DNA of 64,000 bases, taken from assembly GCA_951640165.1 (NCBI GenBank), contig OX621260.1, positions 25,190,001 to 25,254,000 of the forward strand, given 5' to 3'. Below the pieces are notes generated by a model that did not search any database, was not told the origin of the DNA, and saw nothing but the letters and a program-made list of their open reading frames with translations. A program made the translations under genes and the position numbers. Source of the DNA: Pseudoips prasinana. Taxonomy: Eukaryota > Arthropoda > Insecta > Lepidoptera > Nolidae. Shown one piece after another: positions 1-12,420 of the stretch (its first letter is position 1; each line of letters opens with the position of its first letter).

Positions 1-105
1 ATGCTCCCAATGGCTGATAGATAAAATAAGCGTTCACTAACATAAAAAGAAACGTGTCATGGCAAAGAACTTTTAGAACTATGTAAGCAGTTTCAAAGAG
101 TATAC

Positions 106-283
106 CGCAGTGGTTCCCACGGTCACGCCGCCAGCAATGGAGGCAGCGTCGCGGAACATAGATCCTCGCTGTGGCGCCGGCACTATGACAGGGGGTGGAG
201 GGTGCGCCGGCGCATGGTGCTGTCGCGGCGAATACCGCGACCGTGAGTAGTTACCGCCACCACCGCCGCCGCCGCGGCTGGAT
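106..283 (-). CDS. CHCHD2/CHCHD10-like exon, partial gene or relic at window edge
   Basis: The minus strand encodes a glycine-rich then proline/histidine-rich segment followed by SMFRDAASIAGGVTVGTTA, which resembles the central [19 protein letters not shown] segment of the CHCHD2 gene at 4572-6414. In this family that segment is the hydrophobic stretch before the C-terminal CHCH domain. A candidate acceptor (CAG before 283) opens in phase 2 and a donor (GCG then GTATAC at 105) closes in phase 0, the same phases as CHCHD2 exon 2. An in-frame stop lies just upstream of 297, so the reading frame needs the acceptor. The acceptor has a weak pyrimidine tract and I found no first exon. The twin CX9C exon would lie left of position 1. 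This is either a diverged tandem paralogue or a decayed duplicate; homology is likely, function unknown. Confidence 0.5.
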
Positions 284-412
284 CTGGCAATTTCCAAGCT
301 TTTTGGTTACCACTTAACCAAAACAGAAGTCTACGGCTACGGGTCGGTAGATATATTCTTCATTTATATTTGTTGAAACGAACTTGTAGAACCTATTACC
401 TATATTAGTATT

Positions 413-640
413 CGCTGTCCTAGTCGAGTCAGAGATCGTGGGTTCAATCCTCAACCAGGGCAAATCTTTGTGATGAGCACGTATATTTGTTCTGTGTCAT
501 CTATAATATGTAGGGATCTAAGTATTTCGAAATATATAAGTTTATTTACTACTTGTGTGGTTGCCATAGTACAGGCTCTGTCTAATTGGGGTTCATAGCA
601 GTGTGTTAGCTGTCCCACAATATGTTTACATGATTCATCG
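413..640 (+). repeat. tRNA-derived SINE, family D (diverged)
   Basis: A box-B-like GTGGGTTCAATCC is followed by a body with the motif ATTTGTTCTGTGT and a tail containing CCATAGTACAGGCTCTG. The layout and tail match the copies at 56637-56800 and, inverted, 40498-40662. The 5' head is degenerate. Confidence 0.6.
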
Positions 641-1250
641 GTATCTTGGAAAACGTTGTACTTAAAATATGACACTTCCGAGTTATGGGGAGGGGCACCC
701 GAGTCAATGATGATTGCTCAAACCGATGACACCTCATCTAATTGCATTGTTAAAATTGAGATTAAGAACAATTGAAATAATTGTTATTAATCTCTATTTT
801 AACTACGCTTTACACGCTACTATGAACGGCCCTGAGTTTAATTCCAGATGAGCAATAATTCACGGAAATACACTAAAAGTCCACCCTAACTCCTAGATCT
901 AGCTGGTCTAACGTACGGTGAAAAGCAGCGATTGCAACTAGAGAATGTCAATTGCACGGCTCGCCTCTCGTATTGGTAACGTGCGTCGACGGCGCGCTTT
1001 TATCTTTCCTTTAGAGCCATGAAGAATCTTTATTATGTACATACAATAGTGTGGGGCTACAATGCCCCAGGCCCAACTAATGTCACTCTTTTAAACAATC
1101 TTCAAAAAAATTTTTATCGATTAACGCGTTTTTTATTCTATTGAATAAAAAATATGAGCCACCTTGTAATCATTCCCTTTTGGCAGGGCCCCACATACAT
1201 CTTGTCCATATTGGTTTACAAATTTATAAACAAAAGGTGAAGAAGGTGAA
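641..1250. other. No recognised feature
   Basis: I see no coding, RNA or repeat signature here that recurs elsewhere in the window. The stretch lies between a SINE and the truncated LINE. Confidence 0.5.
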
Positions 1251-3295
1251 AAGGTGAACAAAATGATAATAGAAGCCACGAAACAATCCGGTCAATTAAT
1301 ATTAAAAGTTTTTAATCGTTGCATATCTGAAGGGACTTTTCCGCGTACCTGGCGCAACGGTTTTATTCGTATTATACCGAAAAATGGTGATAAACTGCCT
1401 GAGGACCCTAAGTCATATCGACCAATAACGTTACTGCCTTCCTTAGGCAAGCTTCTAGAACGACTTATCGTACCGCGATTGCTACCAGGAGGACCAACAT
1501 TTCATGGTAATCAATTTGGTTTTACTGCGGGTAAATCGACAGTAGACGCAGCTATCTCGGTGAGGAAAACTGTAAACTCGTCCGAATGTAAATACGTTTT
1601 GGCCATATTCCTAGATATTTCAGGGGCTTTTGATAACACGTGGTGGCCAATTTTGTTACAAAAACTGAAGTTACGCGGTTGCTACAGTAATATATATTCG
1701 ATAATCACATCTTATTTTGTACATGGCTCTGCAACTCTTAAGCTTGGTCACTACAGAGTCACTGAATCGTTAACCATGGGTTGCCCCCAGGGCTCCGTGA
1801 TCGCGCCGTATCTTTGGAACTTGGGTTTTGATGATTTCTTGACATTGCCCTTGCCATCATGCTGCTCTCTAACGGCATATGCCGACGATGGCCTCTTACT
1901 TATACAGGGTGACTCCAGGAGAGAGTTGGAAAATCTGGCTCAAACTTGTTTAAGTATGATAAGTGAATGGGGTAAAAGAAATCGCCTTACATTTGCTCCC
2001 CATAAAACTTACCAACTCCTTCTGAAGGGTGAACTAAAATCTCCCCCGAGCGTAAAACTGAATAATGTTACTGTTAAACGTAAGATATCCACGTGTTATT
2101 TGGGTTTAGTTTTAGAAAAGAACTTCTCGTTTATAGAACATATTAAATCAGTTGGAGAAAAGGCTAAGCGAAACTTTTTTGCACTTACAAGGATATCAAC
2201 GGCAACCTGGGGCCTCTCTTTCAATACTCTTAGAATCATTTACGGAGCTACTTATCTTGGCTGTATATGCTACGGCTCGCCTGTGTGGGCTGATAGGGCT
2301 ACCATCGGAGCTGCTCGCCGTAAATTACTACAAAGCCAAAGGTTGGCGTTGATATTTTTGTGTAAAGCCTATAGAATAGTAAGCACAGAGGCCCTACCTG
2401 TACTAGCGGGTGTACTTCCGGTTGATCTTGAGGTTCAAAGACGAGCAGCGATGGTATTATTCTACGCAAGAAAATTTAAATAATGATTTCTTATCATTAC
2501 GCGACCGTGCTAAAATATCCAGGCTATTTATGCCAATTGCTAACTTAAATGACGAACTGCTAAATGAATGGCAATGTAGATGGAATACCTCAACCAAGGG
2601 TCGCCATCTGCAACAGTTCTTTCCGGACATACGCGAACGGTTAAATAAAACTTAGCAAATCATAGACCATTGTGTTGCAAAATTTCTTACCGGACACGGC
2701 AATTTTAAAAGTAAATTGTTTAGTTTCAAATTAGTATCTTCACCAATCTGTCTGTGCTCAACTTCCTGTAACGAATATGAACAAACCGCTCACCACATAC
2801 TTTGGGAATGTGATCTCTGGCAAAATCAGCGTGATATTATGTTAAATAGCTTGCAACCAATATCTGGAGTAGTTTATTATACGGATCTTTTAGCAACAAG
2901 GAACAACTTCCGTGCGTTTAAGCGCTTTTGCCATACCTACTATTGGAATCAAATATAACAGCTCACTTAGGACCCTTAAATTAATCCTTGGTGCTCTTGC
3001 AGCTGGCTTCTCTAGTTGCAATTCTCTCGTTTAATGAGGCTATAGCCTCTTTATATCATTCTGTCTCCCGCTTTGCTCTGGAGGGAAGTGGAACTATTCA
3101 TTTCTGACTCCTCCTTTTTTTCTTTCTGATTAAATTCGTTGCGGGATCCAAGACAGTTAAAGCCATTCCCCGGGACATGCCTGAGCCTCACCGCTCAGTG
3201 TCATTTCATTGTGTGCCACTGTTGATCCTGGCTTACAGGAGTTGCAGTGGTGGGTAAGAGGGAGGGACTAGTCCCTATAAAAAAATAAAACTTGG
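1251..3295 (+). mobile_element. 5'-truncated R1-clade non-LTR retrotransposon
   Basis: The element holds the reverse-transcriptase part and C-terminus of ORF2 (1254-2956) and about 330 bp of 3' UTR ending near an A-rich stretch (AAAAAAATAAAAC) at about 3290. ORF1, the endonuclease and the N-terminus of ORF2 are absent, the usual 5' truncation of target-primed reverse transcription. I see no clear target-site duplication, and no rDNA or TTAGG repeat at the junctions, so target specificity cannot be inferred. Confidence 0.85.
1254..2956 (+). pseudogene. R1-clade LINE ORF2 fragment: reverse transcriptase plus C-terminal zinc knuckle
   Basis: The open part (1254-2483) has RT landmarks in order: SYRPITLLPSLGKLLERL, LDISGAFDNTWWP (first catalytic Asp), MGCPQGSVIAP, and AYADDGLLLI (YADD catalytic box). 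It ends with STEALPVLAGVLPVDLE. The FDNTWWP wording and the STEAL...LAGVLP segment are typical of the R1 clade (R1, TRAS, SART, Waldo relatives). A frameshift near 2440-2480 moves the reading to another frame, a stop follows at about 2653-2655, and a third segment to 2956 carries a cysteine/histidine cluster (CLCSTSC...HHILWEC) like the C-terminal zinc knuckle of R1 elements. The catalytic motifs are intact but the protein lacks its N-terminus and endonuclease, so it is a dead copy. Confidence 0.88.
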
Positions 3296-3362
3296 GGTAA
3301 AATAGATTTTTTTAAACACTCGTTTCCTACTTATTAGGCCATGTGTTCACTTAGGAAAACTG

Positions 3363-3526
3363 ACTTCACGATTGGCGGAGCAGTTAAGACAGTCGCCTTG
3401 CCACTCGGTGTCCCGGATTCGATCCCGCACAGGACCACAATTTGTGGGAAGTAGTTGTTCTGAGTCTGGGTGTACTTTGTGTACGATGATTGATTGCAAA
3501 GTACCCCGCGACACGGATTCATTTCG
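3363..3526 (+). repeat. tRNA-derived SINE, family C (diverged)
   Basis: Box-A-like GGCGGAGCAGTTAAGAC, box-B-like GATTCGATCCC, then the family body TTCTGAGTCTGGGTGTACTTTGTG and the closing AAAGTACCCCGCGAC. The best-preserved copy is at 15906-16075. Confidence 0.75.
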
Positions 3527-3924
3527 TTCATTGCGTTAAACGCACGAACCCGGCCAGCAGAGAATCAAACATACCGATGTAGCGGTCGGCGAGTGCCAGT
3601 CTTGAAGGCATACAATCTATAAACATGTGAAACTAATGTTTCTGAAACATGCAAATATGTCCCGCTAAATTAAGGACTTCGTATCGATTTATGTGCTCCC
3701 CGCTTGCGATGAGGAGCAAGCAAAGTGGTTAGCAATGTTTCATGTATCTTGTTTCTCAATAAATGGTCCAAAATTTTCTAGAAGCAATTATAAATTTGAT
3801 TTCGATATTCATGTCGTGACTTAGGTACTACATTTTTCTTTCCTTTTGAATCGAAGTGGGCAAAAAAAAAATTACGCACCAGCAGTTTCCGAAACATAAT
3901 TCTTGGAACACCTAGGCGGTGTTT

Positions 3925-4138
3925 CGCAAAATTTTATCACCCCATCTCATCCCGTGGGGGCGTAGGAATCGCCCGAGGGAATTCCTACCAGAGAACGGGC
4001 AGTGGCGTTTTTCTACAATCTATTACCATCAAACTGCAATCGCCAACCAGTCTGCCAAGCGTGACGATTATGGCATATCCCCCATTCTTTGGGGAGGCTT
4101 TTGTCCAGCTGTGGACGTAATTTGGCAGACATGATGAT
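3925..4138 (+). repeat. Short RTE-tailed SINE, family G
   Basis: It starts with ATCACCCCATCTCATCCCGT and ends with GGAGGCTTTTGTCCAG.TGTGGACGT and a short ATG-rich tail. It aligns with the complete copy at 60767-60973. The 3' end resembles that of lepidopteran RTE LINEs, whose ORF ends with a QQWT-type motif. Confidence 0.75.
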
Positions 4139-4571
4139 TGTTTAAACCACCACTGCACTACAATAGTGGCCCACTACAGTTCCATAAATAAAACAACCAA
4201 ACATTGGTTTTGGTGGTATCTATTTTATTGTCTAGAATTTACTTAAAAAAAAACAGGTAAATTGAAGCTAGATATGTAGAATCACAATAAATTGTCTTAT
4301 AAATAAAGGAAAAAAATAATTATACACAGTATATTCTTCTAGTTTGTAACAACGGAAATTTTATTTCCATAAAACTAAGTCAAAAATAATAACTACTGGG
4401 AAGGTGCCTGATCTGATGGCCTAGGTAAAATGTTTGAATATCAAGTAGTCCTATAATAGAAAAGATGTTGTTGCACTTTTTATAAAGTTTCCTAAAAGAT
4501 TTCTGAAAAAGGTAAAGCATAATTTGAAAATCTATGTATGGCACCTTCAATAAATAATTCAATAGTCAATT

Positions 4572-6414
4572 TTAAACTTGATGGTTGTTTATTTTGCATT
4601 GACGCAGAGCTTCATTGAATCCATCGCAGAGGGTGAGGTCATGTTGCTGGGATGCACATTCCAGGAATTGCTTAATCTCCCAGGCGCATGGGCCCTGAGG
4701 TGGCTGATTCTGGTACTGATTGTAAGTTTGAGCTGCGGGTTGTACTGGGGCTTGCTGCTGGGCGGGCTCGCTGCTACCACCGCTGAACATTCCAGTTAGG
4801 GCACTACCAGCCATGTGACCCTGTAACGAGAATGGTAAATCACAAATTGAGAAGAATAAATTTGTACAAACAAAATATGATCATTCTTTTTCAAACACAT
4901 CCTAAGGGATACCCCATGATAAAACATATGTGCATGCGGTTTTACCCACCTCAAACTTTATGAATTATATAGCCTATGTGTTAATCCAGGGTGTCAGTTA
5001 ACTTCATACCAAATTTTATTAAAAACACTCCACCCATTTAGACATGAAGAAGTAAGAAACATACACACTCACAAACTTTCACCTTTGAAATATTACTAGG
5101 ATTAATTGATATGTTCACAGTTAAATGTGGATCTTTCACCTTTGTAATATTACTAAGATTAATTGATATGTTCACAGTTAAATGTGGATTATATTCAATT
5201 GATATAGCTGGCAAATTCTCTATATTTCATGCCTAAAGTTAACACAATAATAATATGACCAAGATAGGGCAAACTTTAAAACTATCAAAGCAATCAAACT
5301 GCTTGACTAGATTATCATAACCATAATTAAATTTGTTGACAAGTTTTTACATAGCACCTATGCCTCTAATATGCCTTTGGTTGCCTTGGTTTTGGTAGTA
5401 TAATGTTAGTAGTTAGTATAATGCTCCCAAATATACATGTAGTAGAAAATTTCAAAATTAGTTCAGTTGATACCTAGTTTAATTTGGGACCAATCTCAAG
5501 CAAAACCAAATATACCTTTATCTATGTAGGTCTCCAAAAAATAAACATGGTATCATTTAACTCAGGAAATAAAAGGGTTCAATGTAATTCTCACTTTAAT
5601 ACAAAGCTTGCTTAGTTCCTGAAGGTATTAAAATGTTCAAGCGATAAGGCATTATGTGAACACCAGTAAATTCCAGCAGGATGCCTAGGCTCCACACTTT
5701 CATTGGTAATAAGGAGATTTTCATACTAGTGATCCCTACCCTATTGGGCAATTAGTTGATTTTCTGGACTGAGCTCATAAACAAGTATTACTGGCACAAT
5801 ACCACACAATAATTCATTCCCTCATTCAAGACCATTTCTAAACTACATACCTACTAGAACATTCATAAAATCATTTATAAGCAGTAACTTGCAATAATAA
5901 TATTTATTGTGCAAATTGTCCAATACATGTAAACAGAAACGACTTAATCATAAAAACGTCACGTCATGTGATCACTTCCACATAATTTGGTTGCATGCCA
6001 AAAAATCTTTCAATCTTTGTGCAATACTTCCAAAGGCTAAACTTAATTAACAATTACTCAAAATGGTTGTAAAATTTTTGAGGTTAGGGTCAAAAATGTC
6101 AATATTTACGTTACGTAACAAAAATTACGCACCACTGCCGATCCTACGGCGACGCCTCCAGCTGTGGCGGCCATCTGCCCGAACATTGACGGCTGCTGGG
6201 GCTGCGCCATGACAGGCGCCGGGGAAGACGGCGGAGCAGCAGCAGGTAGATTGCTGCGCTGAGGAGCCGCTGGCGGCGGGGCAGCCCTAAAAACACATCG
6301 TTAGGTTATAATCGCATGATGAAACAATTGTTAAATCACTATGTTAATAGAAAAGACATCTTACCTTCGCTGCGGAGCTGGTGGAGGGCTAGCTGATCTT
6401 CCACGTCGTGGCAT
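4572..6414 (-). CDS. CHCHD2: CHCHD2-type twin CX9C mitochondrial protein, complete (3 exons)
   Basis: Exons are 6365-6414, 6133-6286 and 4572-4820 (50+154+249 nt; 150 codons plus TAA), with introns of 78 and 1312 bp, all GT-AG (donors GTAAGA and GTGCGT; acceptors TTTTTAG and GTTACAG). The protein opens [14 protein letters not shown], the basic proline/serine/alanine-rich N-terminus of CHCHD2, which acts in mitochondrial targeting. The central hydrophobic segment follows ([18 protein letters not shown], about residues 54-71), then a QA-rich linker. The C-terminal CHCH domain (about residues 114-145) has both CX9C motifs: [11 protein letters not shown] and [11 protein letters not shown]. In the family these cysteines form two disulfides after MIA40 import. 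CHCHD2 acts at cytochrome c oxidase and MICOS and in stress-linked transcription. Length matches the family. CHCHD10 is the alternative name for a close relative; insects generally carry one or more members. Confidence 0.95.
4926..5101 (-). mobile_element. Old non-autonomous Helitron copy in CHCHD2 intron 2
   Basis: It matches the copies at 26415-26589 and 50820-50963 (TAGCCTATGTGTTAATCCAG, then CATACCAAATTTTATT, then ACTCACAAACTTTC). The CTAG end has decayed; the other end shows the 5'-TC form on the minus strand at 5101-5100. Confidence 0.7.
5076..5189. repeat. Two-copy tandem duplication, 57-bp unit
   Basis: Units at 5076-5132 and 5133-5189 differ at only a few positions (GAAATATTACTAGG versus GTAATATTACTAAG). 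The duplicated segment covers the end of the Helitron copy and its flank. Confidence 0.9.
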
Positions 6415-8312
6415 TGTATTAGATTAATATAAAACTCTCTTTTAGCACGATTTTCAGCCAAAATAACACTGTATGAACACTTCTGATTGAATAGTGACAC
6501 TCACTCAATGATTTTTTTCACGATTGTAGTTATGGTGACACCGACTTTTAATATAAGGGTTACCAAAAAATATTTTAAAATTCCCCGTTTTTTTATTTAA
6601 AATTCGCTTTTTAGGTGTTAATAAAAATTGATAACAAATTTAAATTGTATGTTCATAATATTATGGTGAGCAAAGCAGATGTTAAAATACTTCTATAATC
6701 AATAATATTTAACCACTCCTAATCATAATCAACCAAAATGTAAAAAATCGTGGGTGGCACATCTAAAACCAAGCAAAAATAAATTTCTTTACTAGGTAAT
6801 GTCAACTGGTAACTCAGATAAATAAATAGATAGGTACACGAACTACATAGACTTAAAAGCATTTACCATTAGAGATAAAATTTAAAATTCTCGTGTTACA
6901 GTGTTTGTAACCAAACACCTCCGAAAAAAAATTGAAACGGCTTGACGGATTATTATGAGTTTTTTTGTATATTCAGTAGTCCTCAGAATAGGTCGTAAAC
7001 TAATTTTTATATAAGTGGTAAGTGTGGCCTTCCAAATAACCATAAAAGAAGAATTTTCTCGAGATGAGCGCCGTAAGAGGTCTAGATTATGTGACAGCGT
7101 AGAAATGGTTGGGTTAAAAAATATATCAATGTATTTTAGTTGTTGTTGTTGCTGTTTTGAGATCCTTCTATATTAGAATGGCCATAGTAGCTGAAACTCC
7201 CACAAATGTAAACTTATTTTCTGAGATTTTGTTTGGGACTTCCAAGGGACACAGTAGCTTACTTCATAATGCATGCAAAGCAAAGCAGCCAAACAATATG
7301 GACTATATTTTTTACTACATTAAATGAGCAACTTCTCAGAAAAGCCAAGCTATTTCCATTCCTCCAAAATCTTTACCTAAGTTTCAAATTTCCCAGAACG
7401 CAGGGAATTATTTGCTAATTGGCAGTCTAACTAATCTGTCAAAGAATATACAAGAAAGAACGACAACTTTTCTAGAAAGTTTAAATATAGAACATATATG
7501 TAACTGATTCATTTATGACGTCACTAAAAGGAGTGTTTGTTATATCCCTTTGAAAACGAGTACATTACGTTATAGTACGATCTTTGTACATACGTATTCA
7601 ATCAGGCCATATAATTATAAAACAACATATGACGCATTTGGCAACACTTTAAGGTAATACTGTACGGTTTATGTGTACATATGGTGGATTTTTAGATATA
7701 ACATCTTCGATAACGTACACAAGTCGAGAAAAGTGTTGTTGAATCTAAAAATCCAAAATTAGCCTCTGGTAAAGCTACCACTGCTTTACTGGGGAAGGGT
7801 AAGAACTATGACACGACTGAGACAGGCTTAACTTGACATTGACGAATGACGAAAATTAATGATATAAAAATATATTTTACTGAAGGTCATAAGGCCGAAG
7901 AAGCCAGAGCCGTAAAAATGAATTTATAAATAATATATCATATGTCATAGAAATACATAATTTTTTAAATTAAAGCTAAAGTAAGACTTATTGAAATGAT
8001 AATATTATTTTTCTCTTACATTCTTACAATTTAAATTAAACCCCCATAGAAGGTTTTTATTGTATAATCAAAATCTAGTGCCCGCGTCTGACTTTTTATT
8101 GAAGGTTACGCAGTTACTGTCAATATGAAGAAAATTGAAGTAAACAAATGGTCGTGTTATTATTATGCTGGCTTTTGTCGTGCTTAAATGGTGTTTTTGG
8201 AGCAAGGTACAGAAGAATTTGGTACAAGCTATGATTTACAACTATAAATTCTCGACCCAAGAACCACATACTTTTCTAACTCACAATAAAATTAATTACT
8301 TATCGCATGGGC
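6415..8312. other. 5' flank of CHCHD2; otherwise no recognised feature
   Basis: The first few hundred bases should hold the CHCHD2 promoter, but I see no convincing TATA box or initiator. The rest is AT-rich and shares nothing I recognise with other parts of the window. Confidence 0.45.
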
Positions 8313-8551
8313 AGTGGTTACTCTAGTGTCAAGAGTTTTTCAAGGCACCCAGTAGGCCTCTGACATGGCTTAATGACTGTTGCCAAATGGCTACAACTAG
8401 GAACGACAGATTAACGTGCCCTTCGAATCACGGAGATGCTCAGAAATTAAACCACTATGGCCGTTACCCATCTATGGACTGACCACGAGCCTAGTTGCTT
8501 AACCTCACCAATCACTTACGGATTGGTGAGAGCGTCTGGCTATGAGCAAAT
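8313..8551 (-). repeat. 5S rRNA-derived SINE, family E
   Basis: On the minus strand the head reads CTCTCACCAATCC..., then GTGAGGTTAAGCAACTAGGC, then GGTCAGTCC.TAGATGGGTAA. This follows the order of the 5S rRNA internal promoter: the box A region (GAAGTTAAGCAGC), then the GGATGGGTGACCG box C region. The tail contains TTAAGCCATGTCAGAGGCC, shared with the other family E copies. Confidence 0.8.
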
Positions 8552-9900
8552 AAAATCATATTACACTCATTTGAAATAATCATAGATTCCGTTGATGTAG
8601 GTAAAGTACTATCATCATAAATTTAACAATTTGTTTTAAACCTAACCTAAAAGCATGTAGTTCTTTGGGTCACTTATTTTGACCAAGAATTCCAGTGGCA
8701 AGCCGCTTCAAATGGGAGCACTTTAATCCACTATTTTTTTTTATACTAGTATATAAAATATAATAGATATGTGCAACTTCGATTTGAAGGCGACCATATA
8801 GTGTTAAAATAAAACACTACAAATTACATGACAATAATGTTTACTAGGTAAGAAATACTAAAGTAGTTCTAAAGAAAAATTAACATGTGGTCTCGAGATC
8901 ACCATGCCTATGATTTTTTATATTGTATGGGGAATATATACATTTTTAGGTTGTCTTTGTATTGCCCTAATATCTAAACTCCATAGCTTGCACGCGGCAG
9001 GTTTATGTTAATTACTCTTCCTTAACCTGTGAAGTGTTATCAAACCCTCAGATTATGTTCCGTATAAGGGTCTAAGTACCTATTTATCACACAAACGTTT
9101 CTACTGTCTATCAATATCGAAACGTAAAAATTGTGAACAGCTATCGCGCTCGAGATTTTAGCCATGGGTAATGAAAAGGTGTTTGGGAATTAAAGACTTG
9201 ACGCAAATTCGAACGTCGTAGATGTGCGTTATATGTGTTGTTCAATATTTTAAACAAATATTAATAGCAATAACAGATATTAGGTAAATGTGAAATTCTC
9301 GGAAAACCATGTACAGTACAACCCGACCCATCTCCTCCTCTCTCCCGTAAACACCGTCATCCCAGGAATGTCTTAGACCATCCGGATGACGGTATCACGA
9401 CTTACTTAGATCAAAGTAAGGTTATTCAAACTTGTGACACTGTACACAACTTGATATACCGTACTCGTCGTCGTATAGAATTTTCATGCGCGAGTGTATC
9501 CATGCGCAAACAGCCCCTCCACTATCTTCTAGCGTTCTTTTTACATGACGCGACCTGTACCCTCAGATCAAAGTTGATCTGAGCCTGTACCTAATATTAC
9601 ATCATTATCAGGAGAAATTAATGTAAAATTATATAAATACCCTCTGTTCCTGTTCATAGCTTGGTGAATATTGAAACTGTTTTAAATGAAGATCACATGG
9701 ATGCACTTTGTCTGTTTAGTTATTTACTATTGATCAATGTTTGCAAGATGGTCGTCTGCCATTATGGTAGTCAAGGATATGACAGACCCATAGATTAACT
9801 TTAATCCAATTTAATTTTCAAACAGGTTAAAATGTTGGGTCAATATTTATGGCAAGAGCTGGTGAACCTAAAAAAAACTTGTGTGTACTTATGTACACGC
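8552..9900. other. No recognised feature
   Basis: AT-rich unique-looking sequence between a SINE and a MITE. I see no coding exon or RNA gene. Confidence 0.45.
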
Positions 9901-9904
9901 GTTA

Positions 9905-10213
9905 GAAGTTATACTTCTTAATATAGGTACAACTTGAACATAGTTATCAATTTTCATACCACCTAGAACTAACTTCATGCTGTTATTTTTACGATGCGCG
10001 GGCATCGTAAAAATTCACTCTCATACATTTTCATACCACCTAGAACTAACTTCATGCTGTTATTTTTACGATGCGCGCGCATCGTAAAAATTCACTCTCA
10101 TACCACCTAGAACTAACTTCAAGCTGTTAAATTTTTTGGTGTCGGTGTGCGCGCGCATCAAAAAAATTCACTCTCATCATTTTTCTCCATCGCGCCAAAA
10201 GAAGTATAACTTC
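9905..10213. mobile_element. MITE-like element with 15-bp terminal inverted repeats and a tandem palindromic core
   Basis: Ends GAAGTTATACTTCTT (9905-9919) and AAGAAGTATAACTTC (10199-10213) are exact inverted complements. Between them are about three tandem units containing CATACCACCTAGAACTAACT and ending TTCACTCTCAT. Each holds a GC palindrome of the type TTTACGATGCGCGCGCATC, near 9987-10013, 10063-10090 and 10130-10165. No transposase is present. The superfamily is not identifiable and no clear target duplication is seen. Confidence 0.7.
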
Positions 10214-12420
10214 AAAAAAGAAAACCCATTAAATAAGTTATTAATATGACTGCAATGACTCGCAATAACTTTTAATTGCAAGGGCCGAGGATTACAGTAG
10301 CGATGGCAAATCCGATTCTTGTATTCCTTAGCTTTTATTTTAGTGCCAACAAACCAGAGATGTAAACCAACGGCTTTACTAATAAAAACATTGAAACAGA
10401 CTAGCTTACATAATAATTATATTTTGCCTTCGTCATACTAAAGTTGAGTAAATGAGAATAAAATACATCTCATGTTAATCAGCGCCTTGATCTTTCTATA
10501 AGTAAAGGGTAAATGAAGAATGGGCTTAGAAGGCCCATGGTCACGCAAAGAGCAATGGAAAAGGCTAAACTCGGAGTTTCCGTTGGGGCAGTTCTTCTTC
10601 TTCTTCAGTGGACGTCTTGCGGCTGATATGATGACTATGAAATGAAGAATGCCGGCAGTTTTCCTACACCAATGTGTATACATGCATATTGATAAGGTTC
10701 TTATTTAAAAAAAATATTCTCTTGCCGTGGACGATGTTGTTAGGTGTAGTCGTAGAGTATCTGAATTGTGGTCTAACAATATGGTTGTTACCTGGTATGT
10801 ATTTGGTTCAAATATATAACAATACATTTACGTATATTTTCTGTCTGTTTTCGAAAAATAAGAGGAACTCTCACTACGAATAATATATGGCGCACTATTT
10901 GAAAGGTTATCGTTTCGCTTTAGAGAATATTTTACGATTAATTTGTCAATTAATATGGGAATATCGCCTGGAAAACGTCGACAAATCGCTTAACTTTCCA
11001 AAATCGCCATTCAGTTCAACCCACAGAGTACATTATATATTGGTATATTGGTTCAACCCTTCAACCATCCCGGCCGCGGCCGGCGCGGTGCGGTGCAGTG
11101 ACATTTCATAAATATAATAATAGTGCTGCCTAATCTTAATATAATTCTGGCTAATTATTTTGAAAATGCGGCGGTAACGCCGCATTTCTTACCAATAAAC
11201 CTTGTGCAAAATATTCGATTTTATAGATCCTACTTAGTCTAACCCTTGTCATACCCTCTCCACGATTCTGATGTTAATCAGCTCATAAATTTCAACTCGA
11301 ACAATGAGAAAAAAAAACCCCGATTACATTCACACGGTGGCACTTAAACTCACACGTTATAAGATAAATACTTTCTATTGCACTCCAATTACAGAGCAAA
11401 ATATAGGAAACAATTACGATCTATACACTTCGACATCACATCAGCGCGCAAAACGCGGAACGACAAAATTGTGCTTTTTTTTTTATTGATCAATAAATTA
11501 CATAAAGTTTATTAGTAATGTAAGAGCGCCTCGCATAAACCACAGTGGTTTTTTTTTGTGAGGGGGAAGTCACTTAATTTATAAGGACAATTTTCATTAT
11601 AGTCATTTTGATTGAAGCAAAACCACCAGGATGCTAAAATGTTGCTTAAGAAGTGCCGAAATAATCCCCTAAAGACGCAAAAAGAATATGTTGTGACCAA
11701 CCACCGGTTAATTTATTATATTTATGAGAGATAATATGCAAAAAATTGTATAGAAACAAGTAAAAAAATAATATATTTCTATAAATATCGTAAATTATCA
11801 ACAAGTCTTCCTATTCTTTTCATTCCCGAACGTCAGAAAGGAGTCAGTAATAAATTAAAACAATGGAGTTGCTTTTTTAAGTTTAAATTCTATTGGCCAT
11901 AATATTTTGCGTATATTTTTTTTAAGATTAGTGTACAGGGTAAATATTATTTAGCTTCGAGCTGATTCTGGAAAATCATCTTTTTACAGAAAAAGCTGGG
12001 CACTGCCATGCGAGTGCCCTATCCCTATATTCCAAAGACGATGTGCTATCGATGGTGGCATCTGTCCGTTATAATTAAATATCAAATGCTATGCGGACAT
12101 GACAATGACATATTGTTGAATTAAATTTTAAACTAATATGATGTTTTACTTGTGAATATTTTAAGTACTAAATCCAACCACAAAATGTACATGTTATTAT
12201 TAGTTATTTAGGTATATAATTTAATAAGTAAGTTAAATTTTAGTATTGAATAATAATAAGTTGTGAATCAATTAGATTCAACATATATTCTGTGTGTGTA
12301 ATCGTGACTGTGTGAATTATTATGTTCGTAAATTGTATAAAAACAATGTTACTTGAAAAATAATGAATATACAAGTTGATTCATATAGTCTCATTAATAC
12401 CCCAGACTTATAGGATGCTT
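10214..12420. other. No recognised feature; AT-rich
   Basis: This 2.2 kb stretch has only short, low-complexity open frames. A GC-rich patch (GGCCGCGGCCGGCGCGGTGC) lies near 11070-11098. I see no gene. Confidence 0.45.

Noticed and set aside
9951..10175. CRISPR-like array of short repeats
   Set aside because: Units are contiguous tandem copies in eukaryotic DNA between inverted ends, not repeats with unique spacers.
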